DNA of 64,000 bases, from the NCBI RefSeq assembly GCF_022682305.1, contig NZ_CP093528.1:1377501-1441500 (forward strand). Direction: 5' to 3'. A program made the translations under genes and the position numbers. This DNA is from Shinella zoogloeoides. GTDB lineage: Bacteria > Pseudomonadota > Alphaproteobacteria > Rhizobiales > Rhizobiaceae. Shown in pieces: positions 1-8,084 of the stretch. Every line of letters starts with the position of its first letter. Position 1 is the stretch's first letter. Below the pieces are notes generated by a model, which made no database searches, had not been told where the DNA came from, and saw only the letters and a program-made list of their open reading frames with translations.

Positions 1-239
1 ACATCAACGTCCAACGAGAATGCCAGTGCCATAGACCCATAGGGTCCGATGAAGTTGCCCTTGGGTAAGGGCGAGTGGTGGAAATCCACCTTGACTGTTC
101 CGGCCACCGCCGGTTTACGCGATCTAATCGGCCGGGAAAAAGTGGTGCGACGGCGGATGAAGGCCCGGTTCGGCGCCAAGATCCCGAAGGGGTGGCTGCC
201 TGCTCTAAGCGATTCTATCCCGTCTATTCTTTTTCCCTG
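1..239 (-). promoter_or_regulatory. Structured 5' leader of a divergent gene outside the window (candidate rne leader)
   Basis: No convincing protein gene lies here. The DNA holds a row of short perfect hairpins: 34-38 with 42-46, 58-62 with 67-71 and 77-81 with 86-90, each closed by a loop of 3-4 bases. A promoter-like pair reading leftwards sits at 246-274, so a minus-strand transcript would begin near 239 and run out of the window as a long structured leader. In rhizobia the gene next to amiC-mrcA-prfB is rne (RNase E), and RNase E leaders of other bacteria are long, structured and self-regulating. The assignment to rne is inference from neighbourhood only. Confidence 0.4.
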
Positions 240-245
240 ATTTTG

Positions 246-274
246 CTTTTATGGCGGATATGTCACAATGGCAA
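246..274 (-). promoter_or_regulatory. Candidate housekeeping promoter reading left
   Basis: On the minus strand a -35 like TTGCCA (269-274) and a -10 like TAAAAG (246-251) are separated by 17 bases. It would drive the structured leader at 1-239. Seen by eye only; no transcript evidence. Confidence 0.4.
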
Positions 275-442
275 GGGAAAAGCCAAAAGCGTCATAATCT
301 TGATGGATTTGCCATGATCTGTGCGCCGCGCCGCGCACGGCCGCCTCCGGCAAGCTTCGGTTAACCATATGGGGGCATCTATGGACTTCGTCCAGCGCCG
401 CGCCGCGCGGGTTTCACGCGTTCGAACGGACTGCAAGTGGTG

Positions 443-1681
443 ATGCCAAGCTTTCTGACCAAGACCCTTTATCGCCTTGCCATGGGGGCGTTCGCCGCAA
501 GTCTCTGCCTTGCCGTCGTGACGCCTGTGCTCGCCGTTTCCGCTTCCGCCGCGCCGCTGCTCGCCTTCGGCGCCCGCATCGCCGGTGACGACGCCCGCAC
601 GCGCCTCGTCATCGACTTCGACCGCAAGCCCGACTTCAAGGTCCACTACGTCGCCAATCCCTATCGCATCCTCATCGACCTGCCGGAGACCGATTTCGGC
701 ATCAAGGCAGAGGAACTGGAGGCGCGCGGCATCTTCTCCGACATCCGCTACGGCACCATGGCCGCCGGGCGCGCCCGCATCGTGCTGACCGCCTCGCGCC
801 CTGTCGGCGTCGTGCTGGCGGAGGTGCAGGAAGAGCAGGGGGCGGAAAGCTATCGCCTTGTCATCGACACGGCCATCGTCACCGGTGAGGTCTTCCAGGG
901 CCAGATGGACAAGCAGAGCTGGCAGGCATCCGCGCCCGCCGCAAGCGAGGAAACGCCCGTGCTGTTGCCGGGCAGCCGGCCGGACGGCCCCTTCGTCATC
1001 GCCGTCGATGCCGGTCACGGCGGCATCGACAACGGCGCGCGCGGCGGCGCGACGAAGACGGAGGAGAAGAATGTCACGCTCGCCTTCGCAAGGGAGCTTG
1101 CGGACGCCCTTAACAAGCTGCCCGGCACCAAGGCCATCCTGACCCGCGACAAGGACGAGTTCCTCTCGCTTTCCCAGCGCGTGCAGCTTGCCCGCGGCGA
1201 GGGCGCGAACCTCCTGATCTCCATCCACGCCGATACGCTGAAGCAGAAGGATATCCGCGGCGCGACGGTCTACACCATTTCCGACAAGGCTTCCGACAGT
1301 CTCGCCGCAAGCCTTGCCGAGCGGGAAAACCTCTCCGACCAGATCGCTGGCATCTCCTTCACCGATGAGCCGGCCGAGGTCGCCGACATCCTGCTGGACC
1401 TGACGCGCCGCGAGACGCAGGCCTTTTCCATCAATCTCGCCCAGAGCGTCGTCGGCACCTTCAAGGACGAGGTGCTGCTGATCAACAACCCGCACCGCCA
1501 TGCCGGCTTCCGCGTGCTGACCGCGCCGGATGTGCCCTCGATCCTGCTGGAACTCGGCTTCATGTCGAACAAGGACGACGAGCAATTGCTGATCGATCCC
1601 GCCTGGCAGAAGAAGGTTGCGGGCCTCGTCGCCAAGGCGGTGGAGGAATACCGCGAGACTGTGGTCGCCAACGGCGGTTAA
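443..1681 (+). CDS. amiC: N-acetylmuramoyl-L-alanine amidase with AMIN domain
   Basis: A periplasmic zinc amidase that cuts the bond between N-acetylmuramic acid and the stem peptide during cell separation. A hydrophobic signal segment covers about residues 12-38, an AMIN domain about 40-150 that would bind peptidoglycan, and an Amidase_3 catalytic domain about 185-405. The zinc ligands are visible: His in AVDAGHGG, Glu in KTEEKN, His in LLISIHAD, and the catalytic Glu in LLELGFMSN. The start is uncertain: GTG at 437 and 440 and ATG at 443 are in frame with no clear Shine-Dalgarno site; ATG is chosen. It lies upstream of mrcA, a cell-wall pairing conserved in rhizobia. Family assignment is firm; the symbol is by analogy to AmiC. 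Confidence 0.9.
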   Translation: MPSFLTKTLYRLAMGAFAASLCLAVVTPVLAVSASAAPLLAFGARIAGDDARTRLVIDFDRKPDFKVHYVANPYRILIDLPETDFGIKAEELEARGIFSDIRYGTMAAGRARIVLTASRPVGVVLAEVQEEQGAESYRLVIDTAIVTGEVFQGQMDKQSWQASAPAASEETPVLLPGSRPDGPFVIAVDAGHGGIDNGARGGATKTEEKNVTLAFARELADALNKLPGTKAILTRDKDEFLSLSQRVQLARGEGANLLISIHADTLKQKDIRGATVYTISDKASDSLAASLAERENLSDQIAGISFTDEPAEVADILLDLTRRETQAFSINLAQSVVGTFKDEVLLINNPHRHAGFRVLTAPDVPSILLELGFMSNKDDEQLLIDPAWQKKVAGLVAKAVEEYRETVVANGG

Positions 1682-1957
1682 GCTTGTCCTTAAAAACGTG
1701 GGCGCCGGATCGGCGAACATGCTAGTCTTTCCTGTGCCGGAAAAGTGACATCGCCGCCCATTGTGCGGGTAGCGAAGCCATCGGGCATGCTGTAAGCCCT
1801 ATTTTCCTCACAATCCGATCGCTAGACGGAAGCGGAAACTGGGGACGAGTCGTCTTCGACGGGCAGGGCGCGGCGGCTGGATCCAGCCGGAGCGGCACAG
1901 GCCGGGCAGCAGGTCTGTCCGATGAATTCATAAGCATAAGGCACCGGTAACTGGCTC

Positions 1958-4405
1958 ATGATCAGACTGATTGGATATTTCTTCGGGATTGGCGCCGTAT
2001 TCTTTCTCGGCGTGGCGGCAATGGTTGCCCTCTATCTCGGAAGTGTCGCAAAGGATCTCCCCGATTATGAGGTGCTCAACAGCTACGCGCCGCCGGTGAC
2101 GACGCGCGTACATGCCGGCAACGGCGCGCTGATGGCCGAATATGCCCGCGAACGCCGCCTCTACCTGCCGATCCAGGCGATCCCGGACCGCGTGAAGGCC
2201 GCCTTCCTTTCGGCGGAAGACAAGAATTTCTACCAGCATCCCGGCGTCGACGTGACGGGCCTCTTCCGCGCCATCGTGGTCAACCTGCAGAACATGGGGT
2301 CCGGCCGCCGCCCCGTCGGCGCGTCGACCATCACGCAGCAGGTCGCGAAGAACTTCCTCCTGTCCTCCGACCAGACCATGGACCGCAAGGTCAAGGAAGC
2401 GATCCTCTCCTTCCGCATCGAGCAGGCCTATTCCAAGGACCGCATCCTCGAACTCTACCTGAACGAAATCTTCTTCGGCCTCAATTCCTACGGCATCGCC
2501 GGCGCGGCGCTCACCTATTTCGACAAGTCCGTCACCGAACTGACCATCGCCGAGACCGCCTATCTTGCAGCCCTGCCGAAGGGGCCGTCGAACTACCATC
2601 CCTTCCGCCGCGCGGAAGCGGCCATCGAGCGCCGCAACTGGGTCATCGACCGCATGGTGGAGAACGGCTACGTCACCCAGAGCGACGGCGCGGAGGCGAA
2701 AGCCCAGCCGCTCGGCGTGACCCCGCGCCACCGCGGCACCTATCTCTTCGCCTCGGATTACTTCTCCGAGGAAGTCCGCCGCCAGATCATCGAGCGCTAC
2801 GGCGACAACGCGCTTTACGAAGGTGGCCTTTCGGTGCGCACCTCGCTCGACCCGCGCATCCAGGTCGCGGCCCGCAAGGCGCTGCAGCACGGTCTTCTAA
2901 GCTATGACGAGCGCCGCGGCTTCCACGGCCCGATCAAGACCATCGAGATCGGTGGTGACTGGGGCGTGGAACTGGCCAAGGTCGACGCCTTCTCCGACGT
3001 GCCGGAATGGAAGCTCGCCGTCGTGCTTGCCGTCGACGACAGCGGCGCGGATATCGGCCTGCAACCGAGCAAGGAAGCCTCCGGCAAGGTCGTCGAGGAG
3101 CGCGTCACGGGCCGCATCGAGGCCAAGGCGATGACCTGGGCCTACCGCTCCGCCAAGGGTGATCGCAAGACGGCGAAATCGCCGGTCGGCGTGCTCAGTG
3201 CGGGCGATGTCGTCTATGTCGAGCCGGTGGAAGGCGGTACCTATCGCCTGCGCCAGCCGCCGAAGGTGCAGGGCGGCCTCATCGCCATGGACCCGCATAC
3301 CGGCCGCGTGCTCGCCATGGTCGGCGGCTTCTCCTACGGCCAGTCGGAATTCAACCGTGCCACGCAGGCGATGCGCCAGCCGGGTTCCTCCTTCAAGCCC
3401 TTCGTCTATGCTGCCGCGCTCGACAACGGCTATACGCCGGCCTCGGTGGTCATGGACGCGCCGTTCGAGATGGTCGCCGGCGGCCAGGTCTGGCGCCCGC
3501 AGAACTACGGCGGCGGCTCGGCCGGCCCGTCGACGCTGCGTCTCGGCATCGAGCGCTCGCGCAACCTGATGACCGTTCGCCTTGCCAACGACATGGGCAT
3601 GAACCTCGTCGCAGAATATGCCGAGCGCTTCGGCATCTACGACAAGATGCTGCCGGTGCTCGCCATGTCGCTCGGCTCGGGTGAGACGACGGTGATGCGC
3701 ATGGTCTCGGCCTATGCCGTGCTCGCCAATGGCGGCAAGCAGATCAAGCCCTCGCTGATCGACCGCATCCAGGACCGCTACGGCAAGACGATCTTCCGCC
3801 ATGAAGAGCGCACCTGCGAGAACTGCAACGCCACCGACTGGGAAAACCAGCAGGAGCCGGAACTGGTCGACAATCGCGAGCAGGTGCTCGACCCGATGAC
3901 CGCCTACCAGATCACCTCGATGATGGAAGGCGTCGTCACGCGCGGCACCGCCGCCGGCAAGATCAAGCTCGACCGCCCGACGGCCGGCAAGACCGGCACG
4001 ACCAACGATGAGAAGGACGCCTGGTTCGTCGGCTATACGCCGGACCTTGTCGCGGGTCTCTATATCGGCTTCGACAGTCCGGCCCCGCTTGGCCGCGGCG
4101 GCACCGGCGGCTCGCTGTCCGCGCCGATCTTCAACGAGTTCATGCAGGCTGCGGTGGAGGGCACGCGGCCGACAAAGTTCATCGTGCCGGAAGGCATGCA
4201 GTTCATCGCCGTCAACCGCAAGACGGGCATGCAGGCCTATGAGGGCGATCCGGACACGATCATGGAAGCCTTCAAGCCCGGCACCGGCCCGGCCGACGTC
4301 TTCTCGGTCATCGGCGGTGACGAATATGCCACCCCCGAGGAAATCCTGAACAGCTCGCCGCAGGCCAACCAGGCCGTGACGGGCGGCAGCGGCGGCCTGT
4401 TCTGA
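1958..4405 (+). CDS. mrcA: Penicillin-binding protein 1A, bifunctional transglycosylase/transpeptidase
   Basis: A class A penicillin-binding protein that polymerises and cross-links peptidoglycan. One membrane anchor lies at about residues 4-28. The glycosyltransferase 51 domain follows, with the catalytic Glu in SAEDKNFYQHPG (near residue 87) and the motif GASTITQQ. The transpeptidase domain carries the SxxK nucleophile at S477-K480, the SRN triad near 520 and KTGT at 678-681. The length of 815 residues suits the rhizobial PBP1A family, which has an OB-like insertion between the domains. No strong ribosome site precedes the ATG. The 276-base spacer from amiC holds no gene I can support. PBP1A is the main aPBP in Rhizobiaceae; that role here is inferred from orthology. 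Confidence 0.95.
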   Translation: MIRLIGYFFGIGAVFFLGVAAMVALYLGSVAKDLPDYEVLNSYAPPVTTRVHAGNGALMAEYARERRLYLPIQAIPDRVKAAFLSAEDKNFYQHPGVDVTGLFRAIVVNLQNMGSGRRPVGASTITQQVAKNFLLSSDQTMDRKVKEAILSFRIEQAYSKDRILELYLNEIFFGLNSYGIAGAALTYFDKSVTELTIAETAYLAALPKGPSNYHPFRRAEAAIERRNWVIDRMVENGYVTQSDGAEAKAQPLGVTPRHRGTYLFASDYFSEEVRRQIIERYGDNALYEGGLSVRTSLDPRIQVAARKALQHGLLSYDERRGFHGPIKTIEIGGDWGVELAKVDAFSDVPEWKLAVVLAVDDSGADIGLQPSKEASGKVVEERVTGRIEAKAMTWAYRSAKGDRKTAKSPVGVLSAGDVVYVEPVEGGTYRLRQPPKVQGGLIAMDPHTGRVLAMVGGFSYGQSEFNRATQAMRQPGSSFKPFVYAAALDNGYTPASVVMDAPFEMVAGGQVWRPQNYGGGSAGPSTLRLGIERSRNLMTVRLANDMGMNLVAEYAERFGIYDKMLPVLAMSLGSGETTVMRMVSAYAVLANGGKQIKPSLIDRIQDRYGKTIFRHEERTCENCNATDWENQQEPELVDNREQVLDPMTAYQITSMMEGVVTRGTAAGKIKLDRPTAGKTGTTNDEKDAWFVGYTPDLVAGLYIGFDSPAPLGRGGTGGSLSAPIFNEFMQAAVEGTRPTKFIVPEGMQFIAVNRKTGMQAYEGDPDTIMEAFKPGTGPADVFSVIGGDEYATPEEILNSSPQANQAVTGGSGGLF

Positions 4406-4505
4406 TCCATCCGATCCCTGTTCGAGGGCGGGCGCGGGGCTTTACATCCGCGCCCGCCCTCTCTATTTCGGGGCCACCGAAACCTGAAGCATCGAAGAAA
4501 CGGAC

Positions 4506-5637
4506 ATGCGCGCGGAAATCGAGAATATCGTCGACGAAATCAAGCAGGCCATAAGCCTGCTGAGGAGGCATCTTTGACTGGGATCAGGCGGTAAGACGAC
4601 TGGACTGGTTGAACAACAAGGCAGAGGATCCCAACCTCTGGAACGATGCCCAGGAAGCCCAGAAGCTGATGCGCGAGCGCCAGCAGCTGGACGAGAGCAT
4701 AAATGGCGTAAGAGCCATCGAGCAGCAGCTCCGGGACAATATCGAACTCATCGAAATGGGTGAGGAAGAGGGCGACGATTCCGTCGTCAAGGATGCCGAG
4801 GACGCGCTGAAGGCCGTCAAGGTCGAGGCCGCGCGCAAGCAGGTCGAGGCCATGCTTTCGGGCGAGGCGGACACCAACGATACCTATCTCGAAGTGCATT
4901 CCGGCGCCGGCGGCACGGAAAGCCAGGACTGGGCGAACATGCTGCTGCGCATGTATACCCGCTGGGCCGAGCGCTCGGGCTACAAGGTGGAGCTGCTGGA
5001 AGTCCACGACGGCGAAGAGGCAGGCATCAAGTCCGCGACGCTTCTCGTCAAGGGCCACAACGCCTATGGCTGGCTGAAGACGGAATCGGGCGTGCACCGT
5101 CTCGTGCGCATCTCGCCGTATGACAGCAATGCGCGGCGCCACACCTCGTTCTCGTCGATCTGGGTCTATCCGGTCGTCGACGATTCGATCACCGTCGAGG
5201 TGAACGAAAGCGATTGCCGTATCGACACCTACCGTTCGTCGGGCGCCGGCGGCCAGCACGTCAACACGACCGACTCGGCCGTGCGCATCACGCACATCCC
5301 GACCGGCATCGTGGTCGCCTGCCAGCAGGAGCGTTCGCAGCACAAGAACCGCGCCAAGGCGTGGGACATGCTGCGCGCCCGCCTCTACGAGCAGGAGCTG
5401 AAGAAACGTGAGGACGCCGCCAACGCCGAAGCCGCCTCCAAGACGGATATCGGCTGGGGCCACCAGATCCGCTCCTACGTCCTCCAGCCCTATCAGCTCG
5501 TCAAGGACCTGCGCACGGGCGTCGAAAGCACGGCCCCCTCGGATGTGCTCGACGGCGAACTGAACGAGTTCATGGAAGCCGCTCTCGCCCATCGCGTCAA
5601 TGGCGGCGCCGATGCGGTGGTGGACGACCTGAGCTGA
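4506..5637 (+). CDS. prfB: Peptide chain release factor 2, with programmed +1 frameshift
   Basis: RF2 releases finished peptides at UGA and UAA. The reading frame starts with ATG at 4506 and runs 23 codons to an in-frame TGA at 4575-4577; the rest, 4576-5637, is in the +1 frame, giving 376 residues in total. The shift site is the classic CTT-TGA-C with an internal AGGAGG three bases upstream (4563-4568). The GGQ motif that enters the peptidyl transferase centre is at residues 248-250. The stop-codon recognition tripeptide is Ser-Pro-Tyr at 203-205, where Escherichia coli has Ser-Pro-Phe. Automated gene finding would start at 4609 and lose the N-terminal 34 residues. Low RF2 lets the ribosome slip and make more RF2: an autoregulatory loop known for this gene. 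Confidence 0.97.
4563..4578 (+). promoter_or_regulatory. prfB recoding site (internal Shine-Dalgarno plus slippery CUU-UGA-C)
   Basis: AGGAGG at 4563-4568, a three-base spacer, then CTT at 4572-4574, TGA at 4575-4577 and C at 4578. Spacing and slippery codon match the bacterial RF2 frameshift site base for base in the key positions. It resolves the two otherwise separate frames into one RF2. Confidence 0.97.
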
Positions 5638-5660
5638 GTTCGGCAGGGATCGAATGGATG

Positions 5661-5683
5661 ACGGGCGCTTCGGCGCCCGTTTT
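5661..5683. terminator. Intrinsic terminator shared by prfB and the convergent gene
   Basis: An 8-bp perfect stem (5661-5668 with 5673-5680) with a TTCG loop, followed by TTT on the plus strand. It sits in the 45-base gap between two convergent stop codons, touching the stop of the minus-strand gene at 5683. Confidence 0.75.
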
Positions 5684-6165
5684 CAGTTGGTGGCGCGCTC
5701 CACCTTGACCGCGCCGAGGTCGTCGATCAGCACCGTCCAGCTTTCAGGCTCCACGGTCTTAGGATCGGTCTTGAGATAGACCGTGGCGAAGAGACCGGGC
5801 TGGGCGGTGACGCCCGAAGAGTTCTCCGGGCGGATATCCGTCACATAGGGTTTCATCGCTGAAAACTCTTCCAGCACCGCCGAGGAGGCGATCTTCGGGC
5901 CGGTCGCGGTCGCCTCGATCTGCTGGAGATGGATCGCGGCCGTTCCGTCCGGCTGGCGCACGGCGATCAGCTTGTAGTAGCCGCGGCGCAGGCCGCCTGT
6001 GGTCGTTTCCGGCTTTGCTGCGTCGCCATCCTCGGCCGGCGCCTCCCAGAAGCCGGTGCTGACCACGAAGGTGATCGTCTCGCCAACCGGCGAATCGCCC
6101 TCGGCCGAAGCCGGCGCGGCGAAAAGGAGAAAGGCGAGGGCGGCGGCGAGCATATGCCGTTTCAT
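5683..6165 (-). CDS. Secreted hypothetical protein
   Basis: 160 residues with a clear signal peptide: charged start, hydrophobic stretch at about 6-17 and cleavage-like APASAEG near residue 22. The mature part is predicted to be periplasmic, contains no transmembrane segment, no cysteine and no motif I recognise. It has a reasonable ribosome site (AGGAG) upstream of its ATG. It lies between prfB and nadK, convergent with prfB and in the same direction as nadK, 31 bases downstream of the nadK stop side, so the two may be co-transcribed from nadK. Function unknown. Confidence 0.75.
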   Translation of the reverse strand: MKRHMLAAALAFLLFAAPASAEGDSPVGETITFVVSTGFWEAPAEDGDAAKPETTTGGLRRGYYKLIAVRQPDGTAAIHLQQIEATATGPKIASSAVLEEFSAMKPYVTDIRPENSSGVTAQPGLFATVYLKTDPKTVEPESWTVLIDDLGAVKVERATN

Positions 6166-6196
6166 GACGAACTCCTGTCCTGAACCTGTCGCCGCC

Positions 6197-6970
6197 TCAA
6201 TAATCGAATTGTTCGGCGAGAATCCGGTCGGACCAGGAATGATCGGGATCCGAAAGGATGCGCGCCGAGAGGCCGGCCGATTCGGCGATGCGCACCGAGA
6301 TCACCGACTTGACCTCCGTATTGTCGGCCACCGCATTGACCGGCCGCTTTTCCGCCTCCAGCACCTCGATCTCCACCGTCACCTTGTTCGGCAGCAGTGC
6401 GCCGCGCCAGCGGCGGGGCCGGAAAGCGCTGACGGGCGTCAGGGCGAGAAGCGGTGCCTCCAGTGGCAGGATGGGGCCGTGGGCGGAGAGATTGTAGGCC
6501 GTGGAACCTGCCGGCGTCGCCAAAAGCAGGCCGTCGCAGATCAGTTCCTCAAGCCTCACACGCCCGTCCACGCTGACGCGCAGCTTGGCCGCCTGGTAGG
6601 ACTGGCGGAACAGATAGACCTCGTTGATGGCCAGCGCCCGGCGTTCCTGGCCGCTGGCGTCGCTCGTGGTCATTTCGAGCGGGCGGAAGGCGTTTTCCAC
6701 CGCGGTCTCGATGCGCGCCTGAAGGTCCCTGGTGTCGTAGCGATTCATCAGGAAGCCGATGGAGCCGCGATTCATGCCGTAGACGCGCTTGCCGGAATTC
6801 ATCGTCGTGTGCAGCGTCTGAAGCATGAAGCCGTCGCCGCCGAGTGCGACGATCACGTCGGCCTCCTCGGGATCGGCATTGCCGTAGATGGCGATCAGCT
6901 CGTTGCGCGCTTCCTGCGCTTCCGGCGCCTGCGAGGCGACGAAGGAGAGGGAGGTGAAGTTACGCGTCAT
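6197..6970 (-). CDS. nadK: NAD kinase
   Basis: Phosphorylates NAD to NADP in the cytoplasm, the only de novo source of NADP. The 257 residues match the short proteobacterial-alpha NadK form. The GGDG motif that binds ATP and carries the catalytic Asp is at residues 44-47, GMNRGSIGFL follows near 75, and the C-terminal NAD-site sequence ATPAGSTAYN is near 153. Start is ATG at 6970; the ribosome site before it is weak. It reads on the minus strand with the secreted hypothetical protein downstream. No unusual feature; confidence in function is high. Confidence 0.95.
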   Translation of the reverse strand: MTRNFTSLSFVASQAPEAQEARNELIAIYGNADPEEADVIVALGGDGFMLQTLHTTMNSGKRVYGMNRGSIGFLMNRYDTRDLQARIETAVENAFRPLEMTTSDASGQERRALAINEVYLFRQSYQAAKLRVSVDGRVRLEELICDGLLLATPAGSTAYNLSAHGPILPLEAPLLALTPVSAFRPRRWRGALLPNKVTVEIEVLEAEKRPVNAVADNTEVKSVISVRIAESAGLSARILSDPDHSWSDRILAEQFDY

Positions 6971-7073
6971 GCCCTGATCCGCATCCTCGCTGCAAAGCCC
7001 CGCCGGGTGCGGGCTGGCCTTTGTCGCACGCCTTCACGGTCCATGCATCTGAAAAATACCAGAGGCATCGATG

Positions 7074-7098
7074 CAAAAAGGCGGCGGCGTTCGCCGCC
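7074..7098 (-). terminator. Intrinsic terminator after the 69-residue gene
   Basis: On the minus strand a 7-bp GC stem (7092-7098 with 7083-7089) with a two-base loop is followed by GCC and a TTTTT run (rev of 7075-7079). It lies 5 bases past the stop of the small gene at 7103. A loop of two bases means the real stem is probably one pair shorter. Confidence 0.6.
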
Positions 7099-7102
7099 TG
7101 CG

Positions 7103-7312
7103 TCAAGCCTTGCGGGCCTTTTCCTGCGCCTCGAGGCGGTTGAGCACGGCCTGACCGGCGGCCGCGGCCTGAAGCGGATTGGCGAAGGGACCGTTCACCG
7201 GATAGGTGACGCCACGATAGGTGAGGGCGAAGAAATAGAGCCCCTTGGCGTCCTTCTCCACTGTGATCTTGGTAATCGGGTTCCTGGCATCCGGGTTCTT
7301 GTCTGCCGCCAC
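7103..7312 (-). CDS. Small conserved-looking hypothetical protein
   Basis: 69 residues, GTG start at 7312 preceded by GGAGG at a spacing of 7 bases, and an intrinsic terminator directly downstream: the layout of a real gene. The protein is soluble, begins with a charged stretch, has a central aromatic segment (GLYFFALTYRG) that looks like two beta strands, and ends in an Ala/Gln/Lys-rich helix. I do not recognise a family. No operon partner; nadK is 133 bases downstream. Confidence 0.65.
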   Translation of the reverse strand: MAADKNPDARNPITKITVEKDAKGLYFFALTYRGVTYPVNGPFANPLQAAAAGQAVLNRLEAQEKARKA

Positions 7313-7432
7313 GTCCGTTCCTCCGCATGATCGCCGCGCCGCTACGTAACCGCGCGCTGAGCATGCCTATAGGGCAGAGCGCCGCCTACGGCAATGGAGG
7401 CTGCGCAAGGAGACCCCGGCGCCGGGATGGTG

Positions 7433-7600
7433 TCATTGAAGCCGTAGTTCGAGCTGCTTCTTGCTCTTAAGCACATAGAGCGGCTTGGCGACGGCCGCGG
7501 CCTTGCGCTGAAGCTCAAGGCGGTTCTGCATCTGCCGCTCCCGCAAGGACCGGCAGGCTTCCAGAAGGGCATGTCCGCGTTCCAGGGTATCGTTCTGCAT
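7433..7600 (-). CDS. Small basic hypothetical protein
   Basis: 55 residues if started at ATG 7600. A TTG at 7615 opens the same frame but the GGAGG ribosome site (rev of 7607-7612) falls between the two, so ATG 7600 is the start. The product is Lys/Arg/Leu-rich and almost entirely helical by inspection (LERGHALLEACRSLRERQMQ onward), with no cysteine pair or membrane segment. It could be a nucleic-acid-associated or adaptor helix; that is a guess from composition only. Confidence 0.55.
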   Translation of the reverse strand: MQNDTLERGHALLEACRSLRERQMQNRLELQRKAAAVAKPLYVLKSKKQLELRLQ

Positions 7601-7673
7601 GATCGCGACCTCCAATGTTCTCTATATGTTCTATTCTGGTGAAAGAGTCAAGAGATGGGCGCTGGCGGCGGGC

Positions 7674-7799
7674 TCAGAATGTGGTTCGAAGGAAATGGGA
7701 CAGGCTTTCGGCAATTCCCTGGGTATACGCGCCGTGGTTCTGCGTGAAATCCCAGACGATGGCGCAGGCGATCGCAAAGACGGCGATGACATATCTCAT
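7674..7799 (-). CDS. Very small membrane-anchored protein
   Basis: 41 residues from ATG 7799 to the stop at 7674. The N-terminal 15 residues (RYVIAVFAIACAIVW) form one hydrophobic segment, followed by a short hydrophilic tail with DFTQNHGAYT. A longer frame upstream to 7970 runs into the tRNA-Thr gene and is not credible. A weak GGGGT ribosome site precedes the start. Short single-span proteins of this shape are common next to such regions in rhizobia, but I cannot name a family. Usually missed by gene finders because of its length. Confidence 0.5.
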   Translation of the reverse strand: MRYVIAVFAIACAIVWDFTQNHGAYTQGIAESLSHFLRTTF

Positions 7800-7955
7800 G
7801 GGCACCCCGCACGACAGGGAGGGGCTGCGCCGGAAAATCGGGCGCGGTCCTGTAACGGCCATGGTGCGCCCTGCGGTAGCGCAAGTCCATTGAATTTCGG
7901 GATTTTGTCTACACATGGCCGCGCCGGCCGGTAATCGGCGACGAAGAGGAGAGAG

Positions 7956-8031
<76 letters not shown>

Positions 8032-8084
8032 ACTCTGCGAGGGAGTTAGCATATTCTCCGCCGCTGTAAAGCGAAAAGGCCGCC

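Noticed and set aside
263..1720. 485-codon open frame opposite to amiC
   Set aside because: Shadow of a clear amidase; low-complexity composition and no start signal.
5999..7330. 443-codon plus-strand frame across nadK and its neighbours
   Set aside because: Opposite to nadK with its complete motifs; spans intergenic sequence and has shadow composition.
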